Counted from the first letter of the stretch, positions 16,430 to 24,862 are shown. The stretch is 64,000 nt of DNA from CAIQIA01 sp049317465 (GCA_049317465.1 JBMOIF010000003.1:20522-84521), one strand, 5' to 3'. Notes: generated from the sequence alone by a model not told the origin. Translations and numbers: made by a program.

Positions 16430-17508
16430 GCCGGCTCGGCCAGGGCCTCGGCCAGGGCCCCGGCGCTGCCGCTGGTGAACACCCGGTGCGGCGGCGCCGT
16501 CAGCAGGTCGCGGGCACAGCCCACGTGGTCGCTGGCCACCACCCGCAGGCCGAACTGCAGCGCTTCGTTGACCACCAGCCCCCAGGTCTCCCCCTCCACC
16601 GACGGAAACACCAGCGTGTCGGCAAGGGCGTACCAGCGGCCCAGCTCGGTCTGGTTCTGGAAGCCCGGACAGTGGCAGCGCCCCGGCAGCAGCGCCGCCA
16701 TCGCCCGCTGGTAGTCGGCCCGCAGGGGGCCATCGCCGACGGCGATCAGCCACAGCTGGGCCCGCCGCCGGGGCTCGAGCCGGGCGACGGCATCGGCCAG
16801 CAGCAGCGGGGCCTTGACCGGTGTCATCTTGCCCATCGTCAGCAGCACCTCGGCCCCGTCGGGAATGCCGAGCTGCCGCCGCAGCCCGTGCCGCTGGGGA
16901 CCCCAGTGGCGGCGCTGGCCTTCAAAGAAGCCATGGTCAACGGCGAAGGGCACCATCCGACGGCACCGGGCCGGCACCCCCAGCCGGGCGAAGTGGTCGT
17001 CGGAATCGCTGCCGATCGGGAACACACCGGCGAACAGGCGGTAGTAACGCCGCAGCAGGCGGTCCTTGAGCCAGCTGCGGGCGGCACTGCGGCGGAAGGC
17101 CCGGTCGGTGCCGTCGGCCCGCAGCAGCAGCGGCAGACCCGCTGCCGCCAGGCCCAGGCTGGCGGCGGTGATGAACACGGGGCTGTAAGCGAACACCAGC
17201 ACCGCATCGGGCCGCCGCCGCAGCAGCTGCCCCACCGCCCGGGCCGCCAGGGCCAGGGCCGGCCCCGGGCGGCTCAGGTCGGCCAGGGGCCGCCGCGACA
17301 GCACGCGGTGGGCAAAGCCCTCGGTGGGGCCGCTGTCCCAGCGGAAGGCGACGCCGAAATCGGGGTCGAGGGAATCACGCAGGCCGTGGTCACAGCCGAA
17401 CAGCACCTCGGTGTCGAGGTCGGGTTCGGCGGCCAGGGCCTGGAACACCGGCTTGAAGTACTGCACCGGATGGGTGAGCAGCACCGACAGCCGCCGGGGC
17501 GCCGTCAT
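16312..17508 (-). CDS. Family 4 glycosyltransferase
   Basis: 398 residues. The N-terminus LSVLLTHPVQYFKPVFQALA and the donor-site helix with E-x7-E in SVEGETWGLVVNEAL place it in GT4. VPFAVDHGFF and LLTMGKMTPVKAPLLL mark the interdomain region. It is the last gene of the leftward carbamoyltransferase unit, coupled by an ATGA overlap to the degenerate sugar-phosphate transferase upstream. It ends inside asnB on the other strand. Confidence 0.83.
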   Translation of the reverse strand: MTAPRRLSVLLTHPVQYFKPVFQALAAEPDLDTEVLFGCDHGLRDSLDPDFGVAFRWDSGPTEGFAHRVLSRRPLADLSRPGPALALAARAVGQLLRRRPDAVLVFAYSPVFITAASLGLAAAGLPLLLRADGTDRAFRRSAARSWLKDRLLRRYYRLFAGVFPIGSDSDDHFARLGVPARCRRMVPFAVDHGFFEGQRRHWGPQRHGLRRQLGIPDGAEVLLTMGKMTPVKAPLLLADAVARLEPRRRAQLWLIAVGDGPLRADYQRAMAALLPGRCHCPGFQNQTELGRWYALADTLVFPSVEGETWGLVVNEALQFGLRVVASDHVGCARDLLTAPPHRVFTSGSAGALAEALAEPAQAGPPAADLPRPEALAAAVAAAVRALPRRQASSSHQRQ

Positions 17509-18776
17509 CGCCGCCCCAGCCAGGTGAGCGCCACCTGCAGCAGCACCTGCAGGTCCAGCAGCAGCGAATGGTGGCGCAGGTAGTACAGGTCGCGGGCCAG
17601 CTCCCAGTGCAGGGCATCGTCGTCTTCAGGCGGTGGGCCCAGCAGCCGCCCCCAGCCCGTCATGCCGGGCCGCATCCAGCAGCGCAGCTCGGCCTCGGGA
17701 AAGCGGTCGAGCAGTTCGGCCTGCACCGGCACCAGCAGCGGCCGCGGCCCCACCAGGCTCATGTCCCCCCGCAGCACGTTCCACAGCTGGGGCAGGGCCG
17801 CCAGCCCCAGGCGCTGCAGCCGCCGCTCCAGCCGCGGCCGGGCGACAGGGTCGCCGGCCCCCAGCCGCCAGCGCCGGAAGGGCCGGCCGTTGCGGCCGCT
17901 GCAGCCGTCGCTGTGGAACCGCAGGGGCTGGCCGCAGAGGGGCAGCAGACCCAGGCCCAGGGCCACCGGCAGCAGCAGCAGCACCAGCACCCCGGTGCCC
18001 AGCAGGTCGCCGAGGCGCTTGAGGCGGGCGCTGGGACCGGTGCGCGACAGGCCGAAGCCCTCCACCCGCGACGACCAGCGTTCGGGCACCAGCTCCGGCG
18101 GCAACCGCCGCAGGAACAGCTCGCACCAGCCGCTCAGCGCCAGCAGCCGCACCCCCTGCGACTGCCACTGCAGCAGCGTCTGGCGGTCGGCGGCCGACGG
18201 CACCACGGCACCGCCGATGGCGACCCCGTCGAGCTGCAGCAGCCCCGGCAGCCCCGCCGGCAGGGGGGCCAGCCCCGAGGCGGCGCGCCATTCGATGCCG
18301 CAGGGCACGGCACAGCCCCGCTGCTCCAGCTCCCGCGCCAGCACGTCTCGTTCGGTCGGTGCCGCGATCAGCAGCCACTGCTGCTGCGGGCTCCAGAGGT
18401 GGGCCAGGTCCTGGCCGAGGCGCAGCAGCTGGCCGATGGCCACCGCCAGCACCAGCACCACCGGCAGGAAGCTGCGGCCCATGGTGCTGGCGAAACTGCC
18501 GCCGCTGAGGCCGGTGAAACCCACGGCCAGCAGCATCACCCCCGCCGCCGCCAGCAGGTCGTTGCGCAGCTGGCGGCCCAGCTGCAGCTGCCGGCCGCTG
18601 AGGTCGGCGTAGGTGCCCAGCAGATAGTGCAGCAGCAGCCAGAAGAGCACCACCAGCAGCGGCCCGCGGCTGGGGCCGGGCCAGGTGCCGTAGCGCCAGT
18701 GGTAGTACAGAGCCCAGCTGGCGGCCACCAGCAGACCGTCGGTGAGGGCCAGACGCAGGGGGCGGCGGCGGTTCAT
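17505..18776 (-). CDS. Degenerate polyprenyl-phosphate sugar-phosphate transferase (lacks catalytic Asp-Glu)
   Basis: 423 residues: about five N-terminal helices, a middle nucleotide-binding-like segment, and a C-terminal bacterial sugar transferase domain (KRLGDLLG..., PQLWNVLRGDMSLVGPRP, RPGMTGWGR). In active monotopic phosphoglycosyl transferases the loop before that reads LDELPQ, the Asp-Glu pair being nucleophile and metal ligand. Here it reads LAALPQ (Ala326-Ala327, bases 17796-17801). The usual Q-x-R-x-G and KFRSM segments are also changed (SDGCSGRNG, WRLGA). I infer loss of transferase chemistry, perhaps with a retained structural or regulatory role. It is in frame, coupled to both neighbours, and paralogous to the intact protein at 22446-23900. 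Confidence 0.75.
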   Translation of the reverse strand: MNRRRPLRLALTDGLLVAASWALYYHWRYGTWPGPSRGPLLVVLFWLLLHYLLGTYADLSGRQLQLGRQLRNDLLAAAGVMLLAVGFTGLSGGSFASTMGRSFLPVVLVLAVAIGQLLRLGQDLAHLWSPQQQWLLIAAPTERDVLARELEQRGCAVPCGIEWRAASGLAPLPAGLPGLLQLDGVAIGGAVVPSAADRQTLLQWQSQGVRLLALSGWCELFLRRLPPELVPERWSSRVEGFGLSRTGPSARLKRLGDLLGTGVLVLLLLPVALGLGLLPLCGQPLRFHSDGCSGRNGRPFRRWRLGAGDPVARPRLERRLQRLGLAALPQLWNVLRGDMSLVGPRPLLVPVQAELLDRFPEAELRCWMRPGMTGWGRLLGPPPEDDDALHWELARDLYYLRHHSLLLDLQVLLQVALTWLGRR

Positions 18777-19897
18777 GGCCGGCAGAGGTCGTCGGCCAGC
18801 ACGGCGGCGGCCAGCCGGTGGCCGTCGGCATTCCAGTGGCCGATGCCGGGCTGCTGCCCCGCAAAGCCGTGCAGCGTGAGGCGCTGGCGGTCGGCCTGGC
18901 GCTGCAGCCCGGGGGCCAGGGGCAGGTAGGGCACCCCCAGGGGCGCCAGGATCGCCGCCAGCCGCCGTTCGCGGGCGAAGGGATCGGCCGGCCGCCGCTC
19001 CCGCACGGGCCACACCTGTTCGGGGCTGCTGAGGCTGGTGACGATCAGCCGGGCGCCGCTGGCCGACACCTCATCGCGCAGCTGCCGCAGCAGGGCGGCG
19101 GTGACGGCCCACCCCTGCTCCGACGGCAGCGGCACCGGCGGTGGTCCGTCACCGGCAGGGGCTGCCGAAGCGGTAGGGCGGTTCTTGATCGCATTCAGCA
19201 GCTGGGCCAGGCGGCTGTGGGCCACCAGCCAGTCGCTGAGCCGCCCCGGCAGGCTGCGGCGGAAGCGGCTGGCGGGCGACTGCAGAAAGCTGTCGTCCTG
19301 CTGCAGGCGCCCATCGGCCGCCAGGCGGAACACGGGCCGGTCGTCCCGCGGCTGCGGCGTGTTGTCGTCGATGTCGTTGCCCAGGTACATGGCCAGCAGC
19401 ACCACCTGGGGCCGCACCGGCCGCACCGCCTGGCGCCAGGTGAGCAGCTCCTGGCCCGTGCCGTAGGCGCCGGTGCCGAAGTTCATCACCTCGACACCAC
19501 CGGCGAAACCACGGCGCAGGGAGCAGTCGGGGCGCGACTGCAGCCGGCGTTGCAGCCCCTTCCACCAGGTGTCGGCCAGGTTCACCTGAAAGGCCTCGCC
19601 GAACGAATCGGCCAGCACCGCCAGCCGCAGCACCCCCGGCGGCGCGACAGGCGGATGGTCGTCATCGCGGAAGCCAGCCCGGTTGATGCGCACCCAGCCG
19701 CGGCCCTCGCGGGTCCACCAGCCCTCGGCCCCCGGCCGGTGGGCGAACCCCCGCACGGGATCGAACCGGTAGAACGCGGGCCTGGCGATGCCCAGCAGCC
19801 GCAGGGCCAGCTCAAGCAGCAGCAGCAGCCCCAGGAACACCGCCCCGTTGATCAGCAGCAGCCGCAGCAGCGAGGTGGAACCGGGACGCGATGTCAA
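18773..19897 (-). CDS. SGNH/GDSL-type hydrolase, membrane-anchored (SxtL-like position)
   Basis: About 374 residues with one N-terminal helix (LLLINGAVFLGLLLLLELAL) and an SGNH domain outside: the nucleophile block reads VLADSFGEAFQ (Ser in ADSF), the Gly/Asn block reads YLGNDIDDN, and the last block GHWNADGH carries the Asp-x-x-His pair. Such enzymes remove or transfer acyl groups on glycans or lipids in the periplasm. The frame is open to 19951, but that overlaps the small gene before it; a TTG at 19897 preceded by GAGGGG fits better. In saxitoxin clusters a GDSL hydrolase (sxtL) follows sxtK in the same way. Confidence 0.7.
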   Translation of the reverse strand: MTSRPGSTSLLRLLLINGAVFLGLLLLLELALRLLGIARPAFYRFDPVRGFAHRPGAEGWWTREGRGWVRINRAGFRDDDHPPVAPPGVLRLAVLADSFGEAFQVNLADTWWKGLQRRLQSRPDCSLRRGFAGGVEVMNFGTGAYGTGQELLTWRQAVRPVRPQVVLLAMYLGNDIDDNTPQPRDDRPVFRLAADGRLQQDDSFLQSPASRFRRSLPGRLSDWLVAHSRLAQLLNAIKNRPTASAAPAGDGPPPVPLPSEQGWAVTAALLRQLRDEVSASGARLIVTSLSSPEQVWPVRERRPADPFARERRLAAILAPLGVPYLPLAPGLQRQADRQRLTLHGFAGQQPGIGHWNADGHRLAAAVLADDLCRP

Positions 19898-19910
19898 GAC
19901 GACCGACCCC

Positions 19911-20072
19911 TCAGAAGAGGGTGTAGATGAACGGTGCCAGGGCCGAGCCATGGCTCAGCACCACCACCGCCCCCAGCAGCACGAGGGTGAGGATCAGCGG
20001 CAGCAGCCAGAACTTGCGCCGCTCCATCAGAAAGCCCCAGAGGTCGGCCAGCAGCTCGAGGAAGGCGTCCAT
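19911..20072 (-). CDS. Small membrane protein, SxtK/DUF5989-like
   Basis: 53 residues read from the minus strand: MDAFLELLADLWGFLMERR, then one long hydrophobic helix (about 21-41), then HGSALAPFIYTLF. The amphipathic start ending in ERRKFW and the single helix match the DUF5989 small proteins found beside NodU/CmcH carbamoyltransferases; the third gene of the sxtI-J-K-L set is of this kind. It starts 9 bases after the SxtJ-like gene and ends 13 bases before the SGNH hydrolase. Function is unknown; a membrane partner of the carbamoyltransferase is a guess. Confidence 0.75.
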   Translation of the reverse strand: MDAFLELLADLWGFLMERRKFWLLPLILTLVLLGAVVVLSHGSALAPFIYTLF

Positions 20073-20081
20073 GGGGGAACT

Positions 20082-20477
20082 TCAGTAGGGCTTGGCCATG
20101 TGGGCGGCGGGCCGGTCCCGGGAGGGCAAACGGTAGCTGGCGGCGGCCGCCTCGAACCGCCGCCGCAACGGGTCGCCACCGCGCCAGCGCAGCACCAGCC
20201 CCATGGGGGTGAGCAGGCCGTAGAACACCAGCGCCAGGATGATGCGGTTGTTGACGGCCCCCAGCAGCAGGCCGAAGCGCAGCCAGAGCCGTTCGAGGGG
20301 GCCCAGGGCCCGGGGGGCCAGCAGGGCCAGGCCCACCAGCACGCTGTTGACGATCCAGAGCCAGGCTGGCGCCGGATGGTGGCGCAGCCAGGGGCCCAGC
20401 ACGCCGAAGATCAGCGTCAGGCCGCCGGCCATCACGAAGCCGAATTCACGCAGCTGGGTGGTGCGGGCCTTGGCCAT
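20082..20477 (-). CDS. SxtJ-like small polytopic membrane protein
   Basis: 131 residues, starting MAKARTTQLREFGFVMAGGLTLIFGVLGPW, with about four hydrophobic segments and a basic C-terminal tail. The RxFG start and the later LERLWLRFG ... NNRIILALVFYGLLTPMGL pattern fit the SxtJ family. It follows the carbamoyltransferase by 41 bases and precedes the SxtK-like gene by 9 bases. Its role is unknown even in the saxitoxin clusters; a membrane platform for carbamoyl transfer is one possibility. Confidence 0.75.
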   Translation of the reverse strand: MAKARTTQLREFGFVMAGGLTLIFGVLGPWLRHHPAPAWLWIVNSVLVGLALLAPRALGPLERLWLRFGLLLGAVNNRIILALVFYGLLTPMGLVLRWRGGDPLRRRFEAAAASYRLPSRDRPAAHMAKPY

Positions 20478-20518
20478 GGGACGGGGGGCGGGGAGGGGGA
20501 CGACGGTCGGGGTGGAAA

Positions 20519-22375
20519 TCAGTCGAGGGCGAAGGTGTCCTGCCAGCGGTCATCGGCGACAGCCGCCGGCTGGTCGGGCTTGAGCAGCAGGCAGTTGCCG
20601 ATCACCAGCGCATCCATCTCGGTGCGCATGAAGCAGCGCCAGGCGTCGGCGGCGGTGCAGACGATCGGCTCACCCCGCACGTTGAACGAGGTGTTCACCA
20701 GCACCGGGCAGCCGCTCACCGCTTCGAAGGCCTGCAGCAGGGCGTGGTAGCGGGGGTTGGTGTCGGCGTGCACCGTCTGGATGCGGGCCGAGTAGTCGAC
20801 GTGGGTGACGGCCGGGATCGAGGAACGGGGCACGTTGAGCTTGTCGATGCCGAACAGGGCCTCCTCCTCGGCGGTCATGGCGCGCCGGTGCTGCGGGCGC
20901 ACGCCGGCCACCAGCAGCATGTAGGGGCTGCTGCAGCCGGGCTCGAGCTCGAACCAGTCGGCGGCCCGGTCGGCCAGCACCGAGGGGGCGAAGGGCCGGA
21001 AGCTCTCGCGGTACTTGATCTTGAGGTTCATCACGCTCTGCATCCGCGGCGAGCGCGGATCGCCGAGGATCGAGCGGCCCCCCAGGGCCCGCGGCCCGAA
21101 CTCCATCGGCCCCTGACACCACCCCAGCACCTTGCCGTCGGCCAGCAGCCGCGCCAGCTCGGGCAGCAGCTCCCGGTCGGGCAGCTCGCGCCAGACGGCG
21201 CCCTGCTCCTGCAGCAGGGCGCGGGTGTCGGCGGGGTCGAGGTCGGGCCCCAGGTAGCTGCCCCGCTGGCGATCCCGCAGGCCGGTGCCCGCCAGGCTGG
21301 GTCGTGGCTGCCCCTCGTGGCGGTGCCACACCGCCAGGGCGGCACCGAGGGCACTGCCGGCATCCCCGGCGGCGGGCTGGATCCACAGCTGCCGGAACGG
21401 TCCCTCCCGCAGCAGGCGGCCGTTGGCGACGCAGTTGAGCGCCACACCACCGGCGAGGCAGAGGTTGTCGAGGCCGGTGTCGGCCTGCAGCTGACGGGCC
21501 AGCTGCAGCACAAGGTCTTCGGTGACCACCTGGATCGAGGCGGCCAGGTCCATGTGGCGCTGCTCCAGCGGTGATTCCGGCGTGCGGGGCGGGCCGCCGA
21601 ACAGCTGGTGGAACGGTTCGGCGGTCATCGTCAGACCGCTGGCGTAGTTGAAGTAGCGCTGGTCGAGGCGGAAGCTGCCGTCGGGCTTGATGTCGAGCAG
21701 ATGCCGGCGGATGGCGTCAACGTGCACGGGGCGGCCGTAGGGCGCGAGGCCCATGAGCTTGTACTCGCCCGAATTGACCTTGAACCCGCAGTAGTAGGTG
21801 AAGGCCGAGTAGAGCAGCCCCAGGGAATGGGGGAAATCGAGCTGCCAGAGGGGGGTGAGGGCGGGGCCGCGGCCGCTCCAGGCCGACCCGCAGGCCCACT
21901 CACCCACACCATCGAGGCAGAGCACGGCGGCCTCGTCGAAGGGGGAGGGGTAGTAGGCGGCGGCGGCGTGGGCCTCGTGGTGTTCGGTGAACAGCAGGGT
22001 CGGCAGATCACGGCGGCGGCAGCCACCCAGCTCCATCAGTTCGCGGCGCAGCACGCTCTTGAGATAGAGCTTCTCGCGCAGCCACACGGGCATCGCCTTG
22101 AGGAACGAGCGCAGGCCCCGGGGCGCCGTCGCCAGGTAGGTCTCGAGCAGCCGTTCGAAGGTGAGCAGCGGCTTCTCGTAGAAGACGATCCGGTCGAGGT
22201 CGGTGAGGGCCAGGCCGGCCTCCTGGAGGCACCAGGCGATGGCACGGGCCGGGAAGGCCGGATCGTGCTTGATCCGCGTGAAGCGCTCCTCCTGGGCCGC
22301 GGCGCGGATGGCGCCGTCCACCACCAGAGCGGCCGCGCTGTCGTGGTAGTAGGCCGAGAGGCCGAGGATCTTCAT
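20519..22375 (-). CDS. O-carbamoyltransferase (NodU/CmcH/SxtI family)
   Basis: 618 residues. The N-terminal Kae1-like domain opens ILGLSAYYHDSAAAL and has the metal-binding HHEAH (132-136) and CLDGVGEW (Asp155); a glycine-rich ATP site reads CLAGGVALNC. The C-terminal YrdC-like domain has EFGPRALGGRSIL and NTSFNVRGEPIV. These enzymes make carbamoyl-adenylate from carbamoyl phosphate and ATP and pass the carbamoyl group to a hydroxyl, here probably a sugar. It heads a six-gene leftward unit. Its ATG is only 70 bases from the start of the divergent sugar transferase. Confidence 0.9.
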   Translation of the reverse strand: MKILGLSAYYHDSAAALVVDGAIRAAAQEERFTRIKHDPAFPARAIAWCLQEAGLALTDLDRIVFYEKPLLTFERLLETYLATAPRGLRSFLKAMPVWLREKLYLKSVLRRELMELGGCRRRDLPTLLFTEHHEAHAAAAYYPSPFDEAAVLCLDGVGEWACGSAWSGRGPALTPLWQLDFPHSLGLLYSAFTYYCGFKVNSGEYKLMGLAPYGRPVHVDAIRRHLLDIKPDGSFRLDQRYFNYASGLTMTAEPFHQLFGGPPRTPESPLEQRHMDLAASIQVVTEDLVLQLARQLQADTGLDNLCLAGGVALNCVANGRLLREGPFRQLWIQPAAGDAGSALGAALAVWHRHEGQPRPSLAGTGLRDRQRGSYLGPDLDPADTRALLQEQGAVWRELPDRELLPELARLLADGKVLGWCQGPMEFGPRALGGRSILGDPRSPRMQSVMNLKIKYRESFRPFAPSVLADRAADWFELEPGCSSPYMLLVAGVRPQHRRAMTAEEEALFGIDKLNVPRSSIPAVTHVDYSARIQTVHADTNPRYHALLQAFEAVSGCPVLVNTSFNVRGEPIVCTAADAWRCFMRTEMDALVIGNCLLLKPDQPAAVADDRWQDTFALD

Positions 22376-22413
22376 GGCGGTGGAGTCTGGCAGAGGTTGC
22401 CGGCCTCCCCCCG

Positions 22414-22419
22414 TACAGT
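22414..22419 (+). promoter_or_regulatory. -10 hexamer TACAGT for the sugar transferase
   Basis: TACAGT fits the TAN3T -10 consensus and would start transcription near 22426, about 20 bases before the TTG start at 22446. Confidence 0.4.
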
Positions 22420-22445
22420 GGAGCAGTCACATCTGCGAAAGGACT

Positions 22446-23900
22446 TTGCAGCTGCGACTTCCCTGGCTCAAGGAACGCTGGCTGCTGCTCTCCCTGGCGG
22501 GCCTCGACGCCGCAGCCCTGGGCCTGCTCTACAACCTCACCTACTGGTCGCGGCTCGGCACCGTCGAAGGGATCAACCGCGCCCTGGTGGTGCTGATCGG
22601 TCTCTGGCTGGGGAGCTCTTACCTGCTCGGCCGTTACTCCCGCCGCAGCGAGGCCGGCGACGCGGGCCGCGGCGGCCCCGCCTGGTTCTCGGCCGCGCTC
22701 GTGGCCCTGCTGCTGCTGGCGGTGGTGCTGGCCCACAGCTGGCTGTTCCGCGTGGTCGACGCCCCCACCCGCTTCCGGGGCTTTCTGGCGCCGATGCTGC
22801 TGGCCATGGCCCTGGTCTCCACGGGCCTGCAGACCCTGATGCGACGCGGCAGCGGCGATCCGGGTCGCCCCTGGCTGCTGGTGGCCACGGCCGGCGAGCT
22901 GGCCGTCCTGCGCCATGAACTGGCCTGCGAGCCCGGGGGCGGCCCGCCGGTGTTTCTGTGGGATGCCGACCTGCTGGCGAACGCCGACCTCGCCGCCCTG
23001 CCGCCGGTGGGGGCCCTGGCCCTGAGCGACCGGCTCAACCTCGACGATCGGCAGCTGGAGCAGTTCCTGCGCCTGCGCAGCCAGGGTCTGGTGGTGATGA
23101 GCCTGGTCAACTGGGCCGAACAGGTGCTGCAGCGGGTGCCGCCCGAACTGCTGAGCCGCGAGGCATTGCTGCGGAGCGAAGGCTTCGCCCTGCTGCCCGG
23201 GCGCTTCGGCTGGCGGGTCAAACGGGCCGGCGACCTGGTGGTGGCCAGCCTGCTGCTGCTGGCGACGCTGCCGCTGATGGCGGTGGCCGGCCTGCTGATC
23301 TGGCTCGAAGACCGCGGCCCACTGCTCTACAGCCAGCAGCGCAGCGGCCTCTACGGCCAGAGCTACCGGGTGCGCAAGCTGCGCAGCATGCGCACTGATG
23401 CCGAACGCCTGGGTGCCCGCTGGGCGAGCCGCGGCGACGACCGCATCACCCGGGTCGGGCACTGGCTGCGGCGGCTGCGGCTCGACGAACTGCCGCAGCT
23501 GCTGGCGGTGCTCAGCGGCGAGATGAGCCTGATCGGCCCGCGGCCCGAAAGGCCCGAACTGGAACACGATCTGGAGCGCCAGATTCCCCACTACCGCATC
23601 CGCCACTGGCTGCGGCCGGGCCTGAGCGGCTGGGCCCAGGTCTGCTACCCCTACGGCGCTTCGCTGGAGGACAGCCGCATGAAGCTGGCCTACGACCTCT
23701 ACTACCTGCGCAACGCCAACCTGCTGCTCGACCTGCTGATCCTGTTCAAGACCATCCGGCTGGTGGCGGGGGCCCGGGGGGCCGTGCCCCTCGCCACGTC
23801 AGCGACACTCAGCTCGCCAGATGATCGAACACCCGCTGGGACCGCAGCCGCACCGCGTCCATGGCCCGGCGCTCGAGCGAGCGGGCCCGGTCGCGGGTGA
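22446..23900 (+). CDS. Sugar-phosphate transferase (polyprenyl glycosylphosphotransferase), catalytic dyad intact
   Basis: About 484 residues. Helices fill the first 150 residues, then comes a middle domain and a C-terminal bacterial sugar transferase domain: VKRAGDLVVASLLLL, QQRSGLYGQSYRVRKLRSM, LDELPQLL with Asp347-Glu348, GEMSLIGPRPERPE and RPGLSGWAQV. It should move a sugar-1-phosphate from a nucleotide sugar to undecaprenyl phosphate and so start the repeat unit. The start is uncertain: TTG at 22446 is best placed after the -10; an ATG at 22374 would overlap the divergent carbamoyltransferase start. The last 92 bases are antisense to the sigma-factor gene. Confidence 0.82.
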   Translation: MQLRLPWLKERWLLLSLAGLDAAALGLLYNLTYWSRLGTVEGINRALVVLIGLWLGSSYLLGRYSRRSEAGDAGRGGPAWFSAALVALLLLAVVLAHSWLFRVVDAPTRFRGFLAPMLLAMALVSTGLQTLMRRGSGDPGRPWLLVATAGELAVLRHELACEPGGGPPVFLWDADLLANADLAALPPVGALALSDRLNLDDRQLEQFLRLRSQGLVVMSLVNWAEQVLQRVPPELLSREALLRSEGFALLPGRFGWRVKRAGDLVVASLLLLATLPLMAVAGLLIWLEDRGPLLYSQQRSGLYGQSYRVRKLRSMRTDAERLGARWASRGDDRITRVGHWLRRLRLDELPQLLAVLSGEMSLIGPRPERPELEHDLERQIPHYRIRHWLRPGLSGWAQVCYPYGASLEDSRMKLAYDLYYLRNANLLLDLLILFKTIRLVAGARGAVPLATSATLSSPDDRTPAGTAAAPRPWPGARASGPGRG

Positions 23901-24780
23901 TGCCGAGGGAACGGGCCACCGCGCTCAGGGACTGGGGAGCGTCGGAACCGATGCCGTAACGCAGGCGCAGAAACTGCGACTGCAGCTCGGGCAGGTCGGC
24001 CAGCAGGCCCGCCACGTCGCTTTCGAGGCAGTGGCGGTCGACCTGCTGCTGAGGAGCGGTGCGCTGGCAGGCGAGCAGATCCTCAAGCCGCGCCCCGTCA
24101 TCCTCCGCAAAGGTCATCTGCAGGCTGAGGGGCTGCTGGGCCCGGAACAGCAGCTCTTCCACATCCAGGGGCTTCTGCCCCGTCTCCTGGGCCAGTTCCA
24201 CGGCGGTGGGGGGACGGCCGTGGGCCTGCAGAAAGGCGTGCTGGGCGCGGCGCAACCGGCCCAGGCGCTCGTTCACCGCCTCCGGCAGGCGAATGGTGCG
24301 GCCCTGGTTGACCAGGGCCCGGCCGATGGCCTCACGGATCCACCAGAAGGCATAGGTCGAGAAGCGGTAGCCACGGCTGGGGTCGAAACGGTCGACGGCC
24401 CGCATCAGGCCGAGGTTGCCCTCCTGCACCAGGTCGGCGAGCTCCAGCTCGCGATGGGCGTAGCGGCGGGCGATCGACAGCACCAGGCGCAGGTTGGCCG
24501 TCACCATCCGCTCCCGGGCCCGCTCCCCCCGGCGCCGCTGCCGACGCAGGTCGACCAGCGACAGGCCGGCCTCGGCGGCGATGGCCTGCTCGGACGGGGC
24601 CTCACCGCCGGCCCGCAGGCACAGCTCCTGCTCGCAGTCCTGCAGGCGGCGCAGGGCCTGCACCTCGCGGGCCAGGCTGATTTCCTCCTCCTGCCGCAGC
24701 AACGGGATGCGGGCAACGTTGCGGAGGTGGGTGGCGATGGCGTCGCAGCTGCCCCGAAGACGCTTCTGTGGCGCGGCCAT
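23809..24780 (-). CDS. Group 2 RNA polymerase sigma-70 factor
   Basis: 323 residues. A short region 1.2, then regions 2.1-2.4 (ANLRLVLSIARRYAHRELELADLVQEGN, FSTYAFWWIREAI), region 3 (RTIRLPEAVNERLGRLRRA) and region 4 with the helix-turn-helix (SLSAVARSLGITRDRARSLERRAM). It lacks the long acidic region 1.1 of the housekeeping factor, so it is a group 2 (non-essential, stress or nutrient type) factor. A TAGATT -10 lies just upstream. It lies downstream of nrtD with a hairpin between them, so it is probably transcribed separately. Which Sig letter it should bear cannot be told. Confidence 0.88.
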   Translation of the reverse strand: MAAPQKRLRGSCDAIATHLRNVARIPLLRQEEEISLAREVQALRRLQDCEQELCLRAGGEAPSEQAIAAEAGLSLVDLRRQRRRGERARERMVTANLRLVLSIARRYAHRELELADLVQEGNLGLMRAVDRFDPSRGYRFSTYAFWWIREAIGRALVNQGRTIRLPEAVNERLGRLRRAQHAFLQAHGRPPTAVELAQETGQKPLDVEELLFRAQQPLSLQMTFAEDDGARLEDLLACQRTAPQQQVDRHCLESDVAGLLADLPELQSQFLRLRYGIGSDAPQSLSAVARSLGITRDRARSLERRAMDAVRLRSQRVFDHLAS

Positions 24781-24809
24781 GGGTGGTGGGTGGGTGTCGA
24801 AGTCGCGGA

Positions 24810-24815
24810 AATCTA
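24810..24815 (-). promoter_or_regulatory. -10 hexamer TAGATT for the sigma-factor gene
   Basis: The minus strand reads TAGATT 30 bases before the ATG at 24780, giving a leader of about 23 bases. Confidence 0.45.
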
Positions 24816-24862
24816 GGAGACCTGAAGAGAACCTGAACGGTTTCGCGCCCCATCACCAATGA

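Noticed and set aside
16312..22375. A saxitoxin biosynthesis cluster
   Set aside because: Only the sxtI-J-K-L-like set is present. No sxtA-type polyketide synthase, amidinotransferase, cyclisation or hydroxylation genes are seen, and the neighbours are glycan genes.
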